Positions 56,726 through 64,000 of a DNA stretch of 64,000 nt are shown here, one piece after another. The position numbers and the translations under genes were made by a program. The DNA comes from Colwellia sp. Its GTDB lineage: Bacteria; Pseudomonadota; Gammaproteobacteria; Enterobacterales; Alteromonadaceae. Each line of letters begins with the position of its first letter. Position 1 is the first letter of the stretch. The DNA lies in the NCBI GenBank assembly GCA_013215295.1, contig JABSOZ010000009.1, positions 149,886 to 213,885 of the forward strand, given 5' to 3'. A model generated the notes under the pieces. The model made no database searches and had not been told where the DNA came from. It saw only the letters and a program-made list of their open reading frames with translations.

Positions 56726-58239
56726 GTCTCTAAATCACATTCTTTTTCTGGACACCTAGCTATAATCTCTTCTTCACCCTGCTCATTATCTTGCACTAAT
56801 CTCACATCAAACTGCCATAGCGAATATAAATGTTTTATTACTTCGTTTTTTGAACCTGCAAGAGGCACATTTTGATGAGGTGTATATTTTAAGGTTAACG
56901 ATCTGTCACCATCAACTTCCGCATTAATGACCTGAATGTTGACTTCTATATTACTTAAATTATATTGTTCAGATAATGCTGATCTTACTTTTTTGTAGCC
57001 ACTTTCATTGTGGATGGCAGCAACCTCAATGAAGCTCTCTTGGTCATCGTCGTGTAAATAGAATAATTTAAAATCTCGCATTAACTTTGGCGACAAATAC
57101 TGGCTAATAAAGCTTTCATCTTTGAAATTTTCCATCGCAAAATGCAAAGTATCTAACCAATTGCTGCCGGCTATTTCTGGAAACCATAATTTATCTTCTT
57201 CAGTTGGATGTTCGCATATTCTTCTAATATCAATAAACATATTAAAACCCAATGCGTATGGATTGATACCAGAATAGTGTGGGCTATTGTAATCAGGCTG
57301 AGCGACAACGTTGGTATGGTTATGTAAAAACTCCAACATGAAATTATCTGTCACTAAACCTTCATCATAAAGATGGTTTAAAATAGTGTAATGCCAAAAG
57401 CATGCCCAGCCTTCATTCATGACTTGAGTTTGTTTTTGGGGATAAAAATATTGTGAAACTTTACGCACAATTCGAACGATTTCTCGTTGCCATGGTTTTA
57501 ATAACGGCGCATTTTTCTCAATAAAATATAATATATTTTCTTGTGGTTCACTAGGAAAAGTAGGCTTTTTATGTTCAAGACCATCATTGTTTTTAGGTAA
57601 TGTTCGCCACAATGTATTTACCTGTGATTGCAAATATTCCTCACGATCTTTTTGACGCTTTAGTTCCTCTTCTAATGAAATTTTTTGCGGCCGTTTATAT
57701 CGGTCAACACCGTGGTTCATTAGTGCATGACAAGCGTCTAGGCAAGACTCAACTTCACTAATACCAAATTTTTGTTCACATTCACTAATATAGTTCTTAG
57801 CAAATAATAAATAATCAATGATTGAGCTAGCATCTGTCCAAGATTTGAATAAATAGTTACTTTTAAAGAATGAGTTGTGCCCATAACATGCGTGTGCCAT
57901 TACCAGAGCTTGCATCGACATGGAATTTTCTTCCATCAAGTATGAAATACAAGGGTCAGAATTAATAACTATTTCATAGGCTAACCCCATTTGACCGCGT
58001 TTATAATTTTGCTCTGTTTGTATAAACTTTTTACCAAATGTCCAGTGGTTATAACCAATAGGCATACCTACACTTGCGTACGCATCCATCATTTGTTCTG
58101 CGGTTATAACTTCAATTTGATTAGTGTATGTATCCAAACGGTAATGTTTAGCGACTCTATCAATTTCAGTTTGATATTGGTTAAGCAGATCAAAATTCCA
58201 GTCACATTGATCACTTAATGGTTCACGTTTTTCCATCAT
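56710..58239 (-). CDS. ycgB: SpoVR/YcgB-family protein
   Basis: This 509-residue cytosolic protein is of the SpoVR family, with WNFDLLNQYQTEIDRVAKHY at the start, PIGYNHWTFGKKFIQTE, and NEGWACFWHYTILNHLYDEG in the middle. The biochemical role is unknown; in enterics it is a stationary-phase (RpoS) gene. I start it at ATG 58239, after AAAGGA, which gives the usual 510-residue length. The longer frame to 58323 would overlap yeaH by 62 bp. It is the third gene of a yeaG-yeaH-ycgB operon (22-bp gap). Confidence 0.92.
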   Translation of the reverse strand: MMEKREPLSDQCDWNFDLLNQYQTEIDRVAKHYRLDTYTNQIEVITAEQMMDAYASVGMPIGYNHWTFGKKFIQTEQNYKRGQMGLAYEIVINSDPCISYLMEENSMSMQALVMAHACYGHNSFFKSNYLFKSWTDASSIIDYLLFAKNYISECEQKFGISEVESCLDACHALMNHGVDRYKRPQKISLEEELKRQKDREEYLQSQVNTLWRTLPKNNDGLEHKKPTFPSEPQENILYFIEKNAPLLKPWQREIVRIVRKVSQYFYPQKQTQVMNEGWACFWHYTILNHLYDEGLVTDNFMLEFLHNHTNVVAQPDYNSPHYSGINPYALGFNMFIDIRRICEHPTEEDKLWFPEIAGSNWLDTLHFAMENFKDESFISQYLSPKLMRDFKLFYLHDDDQESFIEVAAIHNESGYKKVRSALSEQYNLSNIEVNIQVINAEVDGDRSLTLKYTPHQNVPLAGSKNEVIKHLYSLWQFDVRLVQDNEQGEEEIIARCPEKECDLETKKAS

Positions 58240-58261
58240 TAACATCCTTTCCATTGATAAC

Positions 58262-59539
58262 TCAGGCTGCTCTTTTGCTGTTCTTTTTGAAAAGCTCTCT
58301 GAACACGGGATAAATATCTTCAACAGTTTCTATATGTTGCATTGCAAAGTGTTCTGTAGATAAGCTAACTTTTTTATATTGCTGCCAAAGTGTTTGATGA
58401 GGTCGTTGCGTTATTTCAATGTAACTAAAATAGCGTGCTTTAGGCAAAATGCGCTCAGTTAATAATTTTTTACAACGAGGAGAATCATCAGCCCAGTTAT
58501 CACCGTCAGAGGCCTGCGCGGCGTAAATATTCCACTCGCTTTCTTTATAACGTTCTTCCATGATCTTAACCATTAACTCTAGTGCACTTGAAGCAATGGT
58601 TCCGCCAGTTTCTTGTGAATAAAAAAACTCTTGCTCATCTACTTCTTTTGCTTGGGTATGATGGCGAATATAAACAACATCAATCGTTTTATAGGTTCGT
58701 GTTAAAAACAAATATAATAAGATATAGAATCGCTTGGCAATATCTTTAGTCGCTTGATCCATTGAGCCAGATACATCCATTAGACAAAACATGACAGCCT
58801 TTGACGTAGGAACTGCTTGTTTAGCAAAGTTCCTAAAACGTAAGTCAAAAGTATCTATAAAGGGAACCTTTGCTATTTTATTTTCTAGGATTTTTATCTT
58901 ATCTTTAATATTTTTAATTTCTTGTATATGTTCATGTTTATCATCAATTAATGCGGTTAATTCACTCTCAAGTATTTTCAACTCTTTACGTTTGTTAGAG
59001 GTCATGGCAATACGTCTCGCAATAGATCCTTGTAACGATTTTACAATATCTATATTTGAGGCTACACCTTCAGCACAATAACCTGAGCGTACTGTCTTAT
59101 AATCGATTAATTTATCTAACTGGTTTTTTTCTAAATTTGGTAACTCAAGGTCTTCAAAGAGTAAATTTAAATATTCATCTTTAGAAATTGAGAAAATAAA
59201 ATCATCATCACCTTCACCAGAGTTACTCGCATCTCCTTGACCACTGCCTTGGCCTTGCTGTTGTGGAGGACGTTTTATTTGATCGCCGGTTACAAATTGA
59301 TCATTACCCGGGTGCACTCGATCTTTAACACCGCCTTTATCTTGGTGAAAAACGGGCTCAGATAAGTCTTTTTTAGTGATCGTAATATTTTCACCACGGT
59401 CAACATCAGTTACACCACGTTTATTAATTGCTTGTTCAACTGACTTTTTGATTTGGCTTTTGTAACGTCTAATAAAGCGTTGACGATTAACCGTGCTTTT
59501 GTTTTTGCTGTTTAAACGCCTATCAATAAAATTCGCCAT
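58262..59539 (-). CDS. yeaH: YeaH/DUF444 VWA-like protein
   Basis: This 425-residue member of the UPF0229 (DUF444) family has an N-terminal [19 protein letters not shown] and a Gly/Gln-rich acidic middle (about 85-110). The von Willebrand A-like domain has the MIDAS-like [15 protein letters not shown] (about 263-277). It works with the YeaG kinase in stress and nitrogen-starvation responses in E. coli. It follows yeaG by 50 bp; GGAGA precedes its ATG. Confidence 0.93.
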   Translation of the reverse strand: MANFIDRRLNSKNKSTVNRQRFIRRYKSQIKKSVEQAINKRGVTDVDRGENITITKKDLSEPVFHQDKGGVKDRVHPGNDQFVTGDQIKRPPQQQGQGSGQGDASNSGEGDDDFIFSISKDEYLNLLFEDLELPNLEKNQLDKLIDYKTVRSGYCAEGVASNIDIVKSLQGSIARRIAMTSNKRKELKILESELTALIDDKHEHIQEIKNIKDKIKILENKIAKVPFIDTFDLRFRNFAKQAVPTSKAVMFCLMDVSGSMDQATKDIAKRFYILLYLFLTRTYKTIDVVYIRHHTQAKEVDEQEFFYSQETGGTIASSALELMVKIMEERYKESEWNIYAAQASDGDNWADDSPRCKKLLTERILPKARYFSYIEITQRPHQTLWQQYKKVSLSTEHFAMQHIETVEDIYPVFRELFKKNSKRAA

Positions 59540-59589
59540 GATTTTCTCCTTACTTTATTGGCTTTTTTCTAAAAACAATAAAGTAAAAC

Positions 59590-61524
59590 TTAAGAAGATT
59601 TTCTTACCCGTAAATACCATTCTGACAACAAGCGAACTTGTTTTTTTGTATAACCTTTATCCATCATACGATCAATAAAATCGTCGTGTTTTTGTTGATC
59701 GTCATTCGACGTTTTTGTATTAAAGGAAATAACCGGTAATAAGTCTTCAGTATTTGAAAACATTTTTTTCTCAATAACCGTGCGTAGTTTCTCGTAGCTT
59801 GTCCAATTTGGATTTTTACCATTGTTATTTGCTTTTGCTCGTAAAACAAAATTGACAATTTCATTGCGGAAATCTTTAGGGTTACTAATACCTGCAGGCT
59901 TCTCAATTTTTTCTAATTCATTATTTAATGCTTCTCTGTCAAAGAGTTGACCTGTTTCCGCATCGCGATATTCTTGGTCTTGTATCCAAAAATCGGCATA
60001 AGTAACATAACGATCAAAAATATTTTGTCCGTATTCCGAATATGACTCTAAATAAGCGGTTTGAATTTCTTTCCCAATAAACTCTATATACTGGGCAGAT
60101 AAATAACCTTTTATGAACTCTAAATACCGTTCGGCTGTATCTTTAGGTAATTGCTCTCGCTCAATTTGTTGCTCAAGTACATAAAATAGGTGCACTGGAT
60201 TCGCAGCTATCTCTAAATGGTCAAAGTTAAATACTCGTGATAATATTTTGAAAGCAAAGCGTGTTGAAAGACCTGACATTCCTTCATCCATACCCGCATA
60301 ATCACGGTATTCTTGATAGGATTTTGCTTTGGGGTCTGTGTCTTTTAAACTTTCTCCGTCGTAAACACGCATCTTGGAATATATACTTGAATTTTCAGGG
60401 TCTTTTAAACGAGAGAGTACAGAAAATTGTGCTAAGGTTTCAAGCGTGTCTGGTGCGCAATGTGCATTTTTTAATTCACTGTTTTGCAGTAATTTTTCAT
60501 AAATCTTAACTTCCTCTGAAACACGCATACAGTAAGGGACTTTAACAATATATACACGGTCTAAAAATGCTTCGTTATTTTTGTTATTTCTGAAAGTTTG
60601 CCATTCAGATTCATTAGAATGGGCGAGGATAATTCCGTTGAAGGGCAGGGCAGATAGACCTTCTGTGGAATTATAGTTTCCTTCTTGTGTGGCAGTTAAT
60701 AAAGGATGTAATACTTTAATGGGGGCTTTGAACATTTCAACAAACTCCATCATGCCTTGATTGGCACGACATAATGCGCCTGAATAACTATAAGCATCAG
60801 GATCATTTTGTGAGAAATGTTCTAACTGTCGAATATCAACTTTACCCACCAGGGCTGAAATATCTTGATTGTTATCGTCACCCGGTTCTGTTTTTGCGAT
60901 GGCTATCTGATCTAGGATAGATGGGTATAGTTTGACCACTTCAAACTTGGCAATATCACCTTTAAATTCATGGAGTCTTTTAGCTACCCATGGTGACATG
61001 ATGGTATTTAAATAGCGTTCAGGGATTTTGTATTCCTTCTTTAATATTTTTCCATCAGCATTGGCATCGAATAAACAAAAAGGGTGATCGTTTACCGGAC
61101 TTCTTACACCATCAGCACTGAGCACGTAAATAGGCTCTTTTTGCATTAATGCTTTTAATTTTTCTGCTAATGAAGATTTTCCACCCCCGACAGGACCTAA
61201 TAAATAGAGAATTTGCTTTTGCTCTTCTAGACCCTGAGAAGCATGTTTAAGGTAGGCAACAATTTGCTCTACAGCATCCTCCATTCCATAAAAGTCTTTA
61301 AAAGCAGGGTAACGAGCAATAACACGGTTAGAGAAAATACGGCTTAAAGAAGGTTCAGCAGAGGTGTCTATCATCTCTGGTTCACCTATAGCGAGTAATA
61401 ATCGCTCTGAGGCAGTTGCGTAAGCAAGTTTGTCTTTTTGACAAATACTTAGGAAATCTTGAATACTAAAGCTCTCTTCTTGAGCTTCATCGTAGCGTGA
61501 CTGAAAATGTTGAAAAATACTCAT
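59590..61524 (-). CDS. yeaG: Serine protein kinase YeaG/PrkA
   Basis: This 644-residue PrkA-family kinase has an AAA-type N-terminal domain with Walker A LLGPVGGGKSSLAEKLK (about residues 107-123) and a C-terminal PrkA kinase-like domain (LSTRFAFKILSRVFNFD onward). Length equals E. coli YeaG (644). It starts the operon with yeaH and ycgB and has a strong AGGAGG site 6 bases before its ATG. The family is induced by stationary phase and nutrient limitation. Confidence 0.94.
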   Translation of the reverse strand: MSIFQHFQSRYDEAQEESFSIQDFLSICQKDKLAYATASERLLLAIGEPEMIDTSAEPSLSRIFSNRVIARYPAFKDFYGMEDAVEQIVAYLKHASQGLEEQKQILYLLGPVGGGKSSLAEKLKALMQKEPIYVLSADGVRSPVNDHPFCLFDANADGKILKKEYKIPERYLNTIMSPWVAKRLHEFKGDIAKFEVVKLYPSILDQIAIAKTEPGDDNNQDISALVGKVDIRQLEHFSQNDPDAYSYSGALCRANQGMMEFVEMFKAPIKVLHPLLTATQEGNYNSTEGLSALPFNGIILAHSNESEWQTFRNNKNNEAFLDRVYIVKVPYCMRVSEEVKIYEKLLQNSELKNAHCAPDTLETLAQFSVLSRLKDPENSSIYSKMRVYDGESLKDTDPKAKSYQEYRDYAGMDEGMSGLSTRFAFKILSRVFNFDHLEIAANPVHLFYVLEQQIEREQLPKDTAERYLEFIKGYLSAQYIEFIGKEIQTAYLESYSEYGQNIFDRYVTYADFWIQDQEYRDAETGQLFDREALNNELEKIEKPAGISNPKDFRNEIVNFVLRAKANNNGKNPNWTSYEKLRTVIEKKMFSNTEDLLPVISFNTKTSNDDQQKHDDFIDRMMDKGYTKKQVRLLSEWYLRVRKSS

Positions 61525-61796
61525 AACTGCCTCCTTGAAGAAAAAATTTGCAGATGAGTAAAAACTAATCGTGAAAAATATCGATATTGTTTAACTCACT
61601 CAAATAAGACCGAGAAACTTTCGTTACCTATTTCAATTACTTTGGTATCTTCAATTGAAATGTGAATGTCTACTTTTAAGTTTAGACGGTATTTTTTAAG
61701 GTATGAGAATAATTAAAATTTTAATTGTTACAAACAGGTGTCAAAAAAGCCTTTTGTGTTGATAAATAAAGAAAAATTTATTAATAAATTTTAAGC
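61525..61796. other. Upstream region of yeaG
   Basis: AT-rich gap of 340 bp to sodB including the sodB terminator. It should hold the yeaG promoter on the minus strand. No coding frame or RNA structure is evident. Confidence 0.45.
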
Positions 61797-61826
61797 ATAA
61801 AAAAACCAGAGTATAGACTCTGGTTT
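61797..61826 (-). terminator. Intrinsic terminator of sodB
   Basis: AAACCAGAGT pairs with ACTCTGGTTT around ATAG; on the minus strand it is followed by a run of T (AAAAAAA on plus). It lies 38 bp after the sodB stop. Confidence 0.9.
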
Positions 61827-61864
61827 ATGAATACGCGTTAAAACTCTGTATTAACTACTTAAAA

Positions 61865-62446
61865 CTAAGCGAAATTTGCAGAAGCAAAATCCCAGTTAGC
61901 TAATGCCCAAAAACCAGCCATGTAGCTTGGGCGAAGGTTACGGTAATCAATGTAGTAGGCATGTTCCCATAAATCTACTGTTAACAACGGTGTAACGCTA
62001 TCGTCAGTTAACGGTGTTGCTGCATTTGATGTGTTAACAATAGCAAGACTACCATCAGCGTTTTTAACTAACCAAGTCCAGCTTGAACCAAAGTTGTTGA
62101 TTGCACTAGCAGTAAATTTTTCTTTAAATTCTGCGTAAGAACCGAAGCTTGCATTAATCGCGTCAGCTAAAGCACCTGTTGGTTCACCGCCGCCAGTTGG
62201 GCTTAAGCTGTTCCAATAGAATGTATGATTCCAAATTTGTGCGGCATTATTGAAAACACCTGCAGATGAAGTTTTTACGATGTCTTCTAAAGACTTTCCT
62301 TCAAATTCAGTACCTTCAATTAATCCATTAAGTTTTACAACATAGGTGTTGTGATGCTTACCGTAGTGAAACTCAAGAGTTTCAGCTGAAATGTGTGGTA
62401 CAAGTGCATCTTGTGCATAGGGTAATGCTGGTAATTCAATAGCCAT
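61865..62446 (-). CDS. sodB: Iron superoxide dismutase SodB
   Basis: This 193-residue enzyme has the metal ligands visible: His27 in [12 protein letters not shown], His in [14 protein letters not shown], and Asp and His in [24 protein letters not shown] and the WNHTFYW segment favour the iron type. It converts superoxide to oxygen and peroxide in the cytoplasm. I start at ATG 62446 ([10 protein letters not shown]) with GGAGA just upstream; the longer frame adds a meaningless leader. grxD is divergent, as sodB and grxD are also close in E. coli. Confidence 0.95.
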   Translation of the reverse strand: MAIELPALPYAQDALVPHISAETLEFHYGKHHNTYVVKLNGLIEGTEFEGKSLEDIVKTSSAGVFNNAAQIWNHTFYWNSLSPTGGGEPTGALADAINASFGSYAEFKEKFTASAINNFGSSWTWLVKNADGSLAIVNTSNAATPLTDDSVTPLLTVDLWEHAYYIDYRNLRPSYMAGFWALANWDFASANFA

Positions 62447-62753
62447 TATTTTCTCCAGAAATGGGTTATACAAATTTATTTTTGCGCAAAAATAAAGAAA
62501 TTGTTTGCTCTTATTTAAAACTCAGTTAAAACCTAGTAAACTAGTCAAGTATTATTCAAGCTTGCATAGTGTACTCACTTATATAGGTTTTGCCACTGTA
62601 AATATCAAGCTTGTTATTACTTATAAGACTAAATAATGCATTTTAGTCTTTATTGCCTTGATTAATTTAGTACTGACTCCATTGATCAAAGCAATGAACA
62701 TTAAATTTTATATTAAAGGTCGACATTGTTTCGGTCGTATTTAGAGGTATTCC
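62447..62753. other. Divergent intergenic region sodB/grxD, 307 bp
   Basis: Carries promoters for both genes. I looked for an obvious Fur-like palindrome and saw none. Short repeats such as CTAGTAAACTAGT occur, without clear meaning. No coding frame. Confidence 0.4.
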
Positions 62754-63092
62754 ATGGACACTATTGAACGTATTAAAGAACAGATTTCAGATAACAGCAT
62801 CTTATTATTTATGAAAGGCTCACCTAAATTACCAAGCTGTGGTTTTTCGTCTCAAGCATCACAAGCATTAATGCAATGTGGTGAAAAGTTTGCTTACGTT
62901 GATATTCTTCAAAATCCAGATATTCGCGCTGAATTACCAAAATATGCTGATTGGCCAACATTTCCACAATTGTGGGTTGATGGTGAATTAGTGGGCGGCT
63001 GTGATATTATTATGGAAATGTTTCAACAAGGTGAATTACAAACCTTGATCAAAGAATCCGCTGAAAAAAATAATTCTGAAGAAAAAGCTTAA
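62754..63092 (+). CDS. grxD: Monothiol glutaredoxin Grx4
   Basis: This 112-residue protein has the CGFS active site in SPKLPSCGFSSQASQALM and the glutathione-binding segments WPTFPQLWVDGELVGGCDI. CGFS glutaredoxins carry [2Fe-2S] clusters and act in iron-sulfur delivery rather than thiol reduction. AGAGGT precedes the ATG. It is close to sodB and a peroxiredoxin, so the region is an oxidative-stress cluster. Confidence 0.94.
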   Translation: MDTIERIKEQISDNSILLFMKGSPKLPSCGFSSQASQALMQCGEKFAYVDILQNPDIRAELPKYADWPTFPQLWVDGELVGGCDIIMEMFQQGELQTLIKESAEKNNSEEKA

Positions 63093-63231
63093 TCGATAAT
63101 AAAAAACTGATGGATTTAACTTTTTTATCAAAAACGATGAAAATAAGTTGAAAAACACCTTATTGTCTCAATAATAGGTGTACATCAGTTTTTTGGTTTA
63201 AATCTATTTAATAATAATATTGGAGAATGAA

Positions 63232-63837
63232 ATGAGTGTATTAGTTGGTCGTTCAGCACCAGATTTTACAGCAGCAGCTGTTTTAGGCACTGGCGAAATC
63301 GTAGATAGCTTTACGTTGTCAGAAGTAATTAAAGGTAAAAAAGCCGTAGTGTTTTTCTACCCGTTAGATTTTACTTTTGTATGTCCATCAGAGCTTTTAG
63401 CTTTTGATCATCGTATGGAAGAATTTAAAAACCGTGGTGTTGAAGTTATCGGTGTTTCTATCGATTCACAATTTTCACATAACGCATGGCGTAATACTCC
63501 AGTAAATGAAGGTGGTATTGGTCCAGTTCAATTTACTTTAGTTGCTGATACTAAACATGAAATTTGTAAAGCGTACGATGTTGAACATCCTGAAGCTGGT
63601 GTTGCATTTCGTGGTTCTTTCTTAATTGATGAAGAAGGTAATGTACGTCACCAAGTTATTAACGATTTACCTTTAGGTCGTGATGTTGATGAAATGCTCC
63701 GTATGGTTGATGCATTACAATTCCATCAAGAACATGGTGAAGTTTGTCCAGCTGGCTGGAACAAAGGTGATAAAGGTATGACAGCTTCTCCAGAAGGTGT
63801 TGCAGCTTACTTAGCTGATAACGCAGATAAACTTTAA
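63232..63837 (+). CDS. Typical 2-Cys peroxiredoxin (AhpC/TSA family)
   Basis: This 201-residue peroxidase has the peroxidatic Cys in DFTFVCPSELLAFDHR (about residue 50) and the resolving Cys in GEVCPAGWNKG (about 171), with GGIGPVQFTLVAD. It reduces hydrogen peroxide and organic peroxides. The GGIG and YL-like C-terminal features suggest the eukaryote-like, hyperoxidation-sensitive type. ATG 63232 is chosen with TTGGAG before it; the TTG at 63220 is part of that site. Confidence 0.94.
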   Translation: MSVLVGRSAPDFTAAAVLGTGEIVDSFTLSEVIKGKKAVVFFYPLDFTFVCPSELLAFDHRMEEFKNRGVEVIGVSIDSQFSHNAWRNTPVNEGGIGPVQFTLVADTKHEICKAYDVEHPEAGVAFRGSFLIDEEGNVRHQVINDLPLGRDVDEMLRMVDALQFHQEHGEVCPAGWNKGDKGMTASPEGVAAYLADNADKL

Positions 63838-63883
63838 GTTATTGAGCTATACCTTAATGGGATAAAACTCATTATCGAAACCA

Positions 63884-63911
63884 TAAAAAACCGCTTTAAT
63901 GCGGTTTTTTT
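63884..63911 (+). terminator. Intrinsic terminator after peroxiredoxin gene
   Basis: AAAAACCGC pairs with GCGGTTTTT around TTTAAT, followed by further T. It lies 50 bp after the peroxiredoxin stop. Confidence 0.9.
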
Positions 63912-63960
63912 ATGTTCAGGACGAACGGTCAGCTTTTTAGTTCCAGACAAAAGCTAAGTA

Positions 63961-64000
63961 CCTGCATCCATGCAGGCAATGTCATGATCACATGGATGTG
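63961..64000. repeat. Edge of a palindromic intergenic repeat (cut by window end)
   Basis: CCTGCAT-CC-ATGCAGG is a perfect inverted repeat (63961-63976), followed by CATGGATG at 63991-63998, a near echo of the inner CATCCATG. The pattern suggests a dispersed palindromic repeat continuing beyond the window. No second copy is inside the window. Confidence 0.4.

Noticed and set aside
1..64000. CRISPR arrays, prophage, complete insertion sequences, tRNA or rRNA genes
   Set aside because: No regularly spaced repeats, phage structural genes, transposase frames or cloverleaf/rRNA sequences were recognised on either strand.

Overview
The window is chromosomal DNA from an AT-rich marine gammaproteobacterium, most likely of the Colwellia/Thalassotalea branch of Alteromonadales. 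This rests on the gene content (NhaB, an SLC13/DASS carrier, M2 dipeptidase, FadR, SpoVR/YcgB, LytTR systems), low GC and short AT-rich intergenic regions. No rRNA, tRNA, CRISPR array or complete insertion sequence was seen. I could run no database search, so family names come from recognising motifs and layout.

Layout. 0-2.2 kb: the end of a heme-copper oxidase operon (subunit III end, subunit IV, heme O synthase, SCO copper chaperone). 2.2-9.1 kb: a CadC-like regulator with a propeller domain, a secreted metallo-beta-lactamase-fold hydrolase, and two paralogous esterase-TPR proteins with the decayed end of a third between them. 9.4-16.4 kb: a LytS/LytTR-type two-component pair followed, after a MITE-like element, by an adaptor/ATPase/permease set of MacAB type. 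16.7-20.3 kb: small membrane proteins, an ABC1/UbiB-like kinase and its TetR regulator. 20.6-23.7 kb: a citrulline-hydrolase-like enzyme, an AGCS symporter and a divergent Lrp/AsnC regulator.

23.8-36.2 kb is the most unusual part. Two divergent operons of nine genes encode three LPP20-like periplasmic proteins, a FlgT-like protein, three proteins with CsgG/TolB/GNA1162-like domains (one with TPRs, one with about eight FN3 repeats, one with a predicted beta-helix end), an MltC-like lytic transglycosylase and a small secreted protein. No flagellar or curli subunit genes are present. The set looks like a dedicated outer-membrane ring or exporter with its own peptidoglycan hydrolase. I do not recognise it as a named system. 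It is followed by a DnaJ-domain gene with three unknown cytosolic genes (36.5-39.1 kb).

39.2-48.0 kb: a lipoprotein, an M2 (ACE-like) dipeptidase lipoprotein, a tandem 180-bp duplication that looks like two small-RNA genes, a TetR regulator, NagZ, a DASS carrier, DsbB and NhaB. 48.5-55.7 kb: accessory genes (CPXCG protein, two GNAT proteins, LysR, a membrane protein, a degraded reading frame, betB-betA). They sit between dsbB-nhaB and fadR-ycgB, which are neighbours in enteric bacteria. 56.0-61.5 kb: fadR, then a yeaG-yeaH-ycgB operon. 61.9-63.8 kb: oxidative-stress genes sodB, grxD and a 2-Cys peroxiredoxin, ending in a terminator and the edge of an intergenic repeat.
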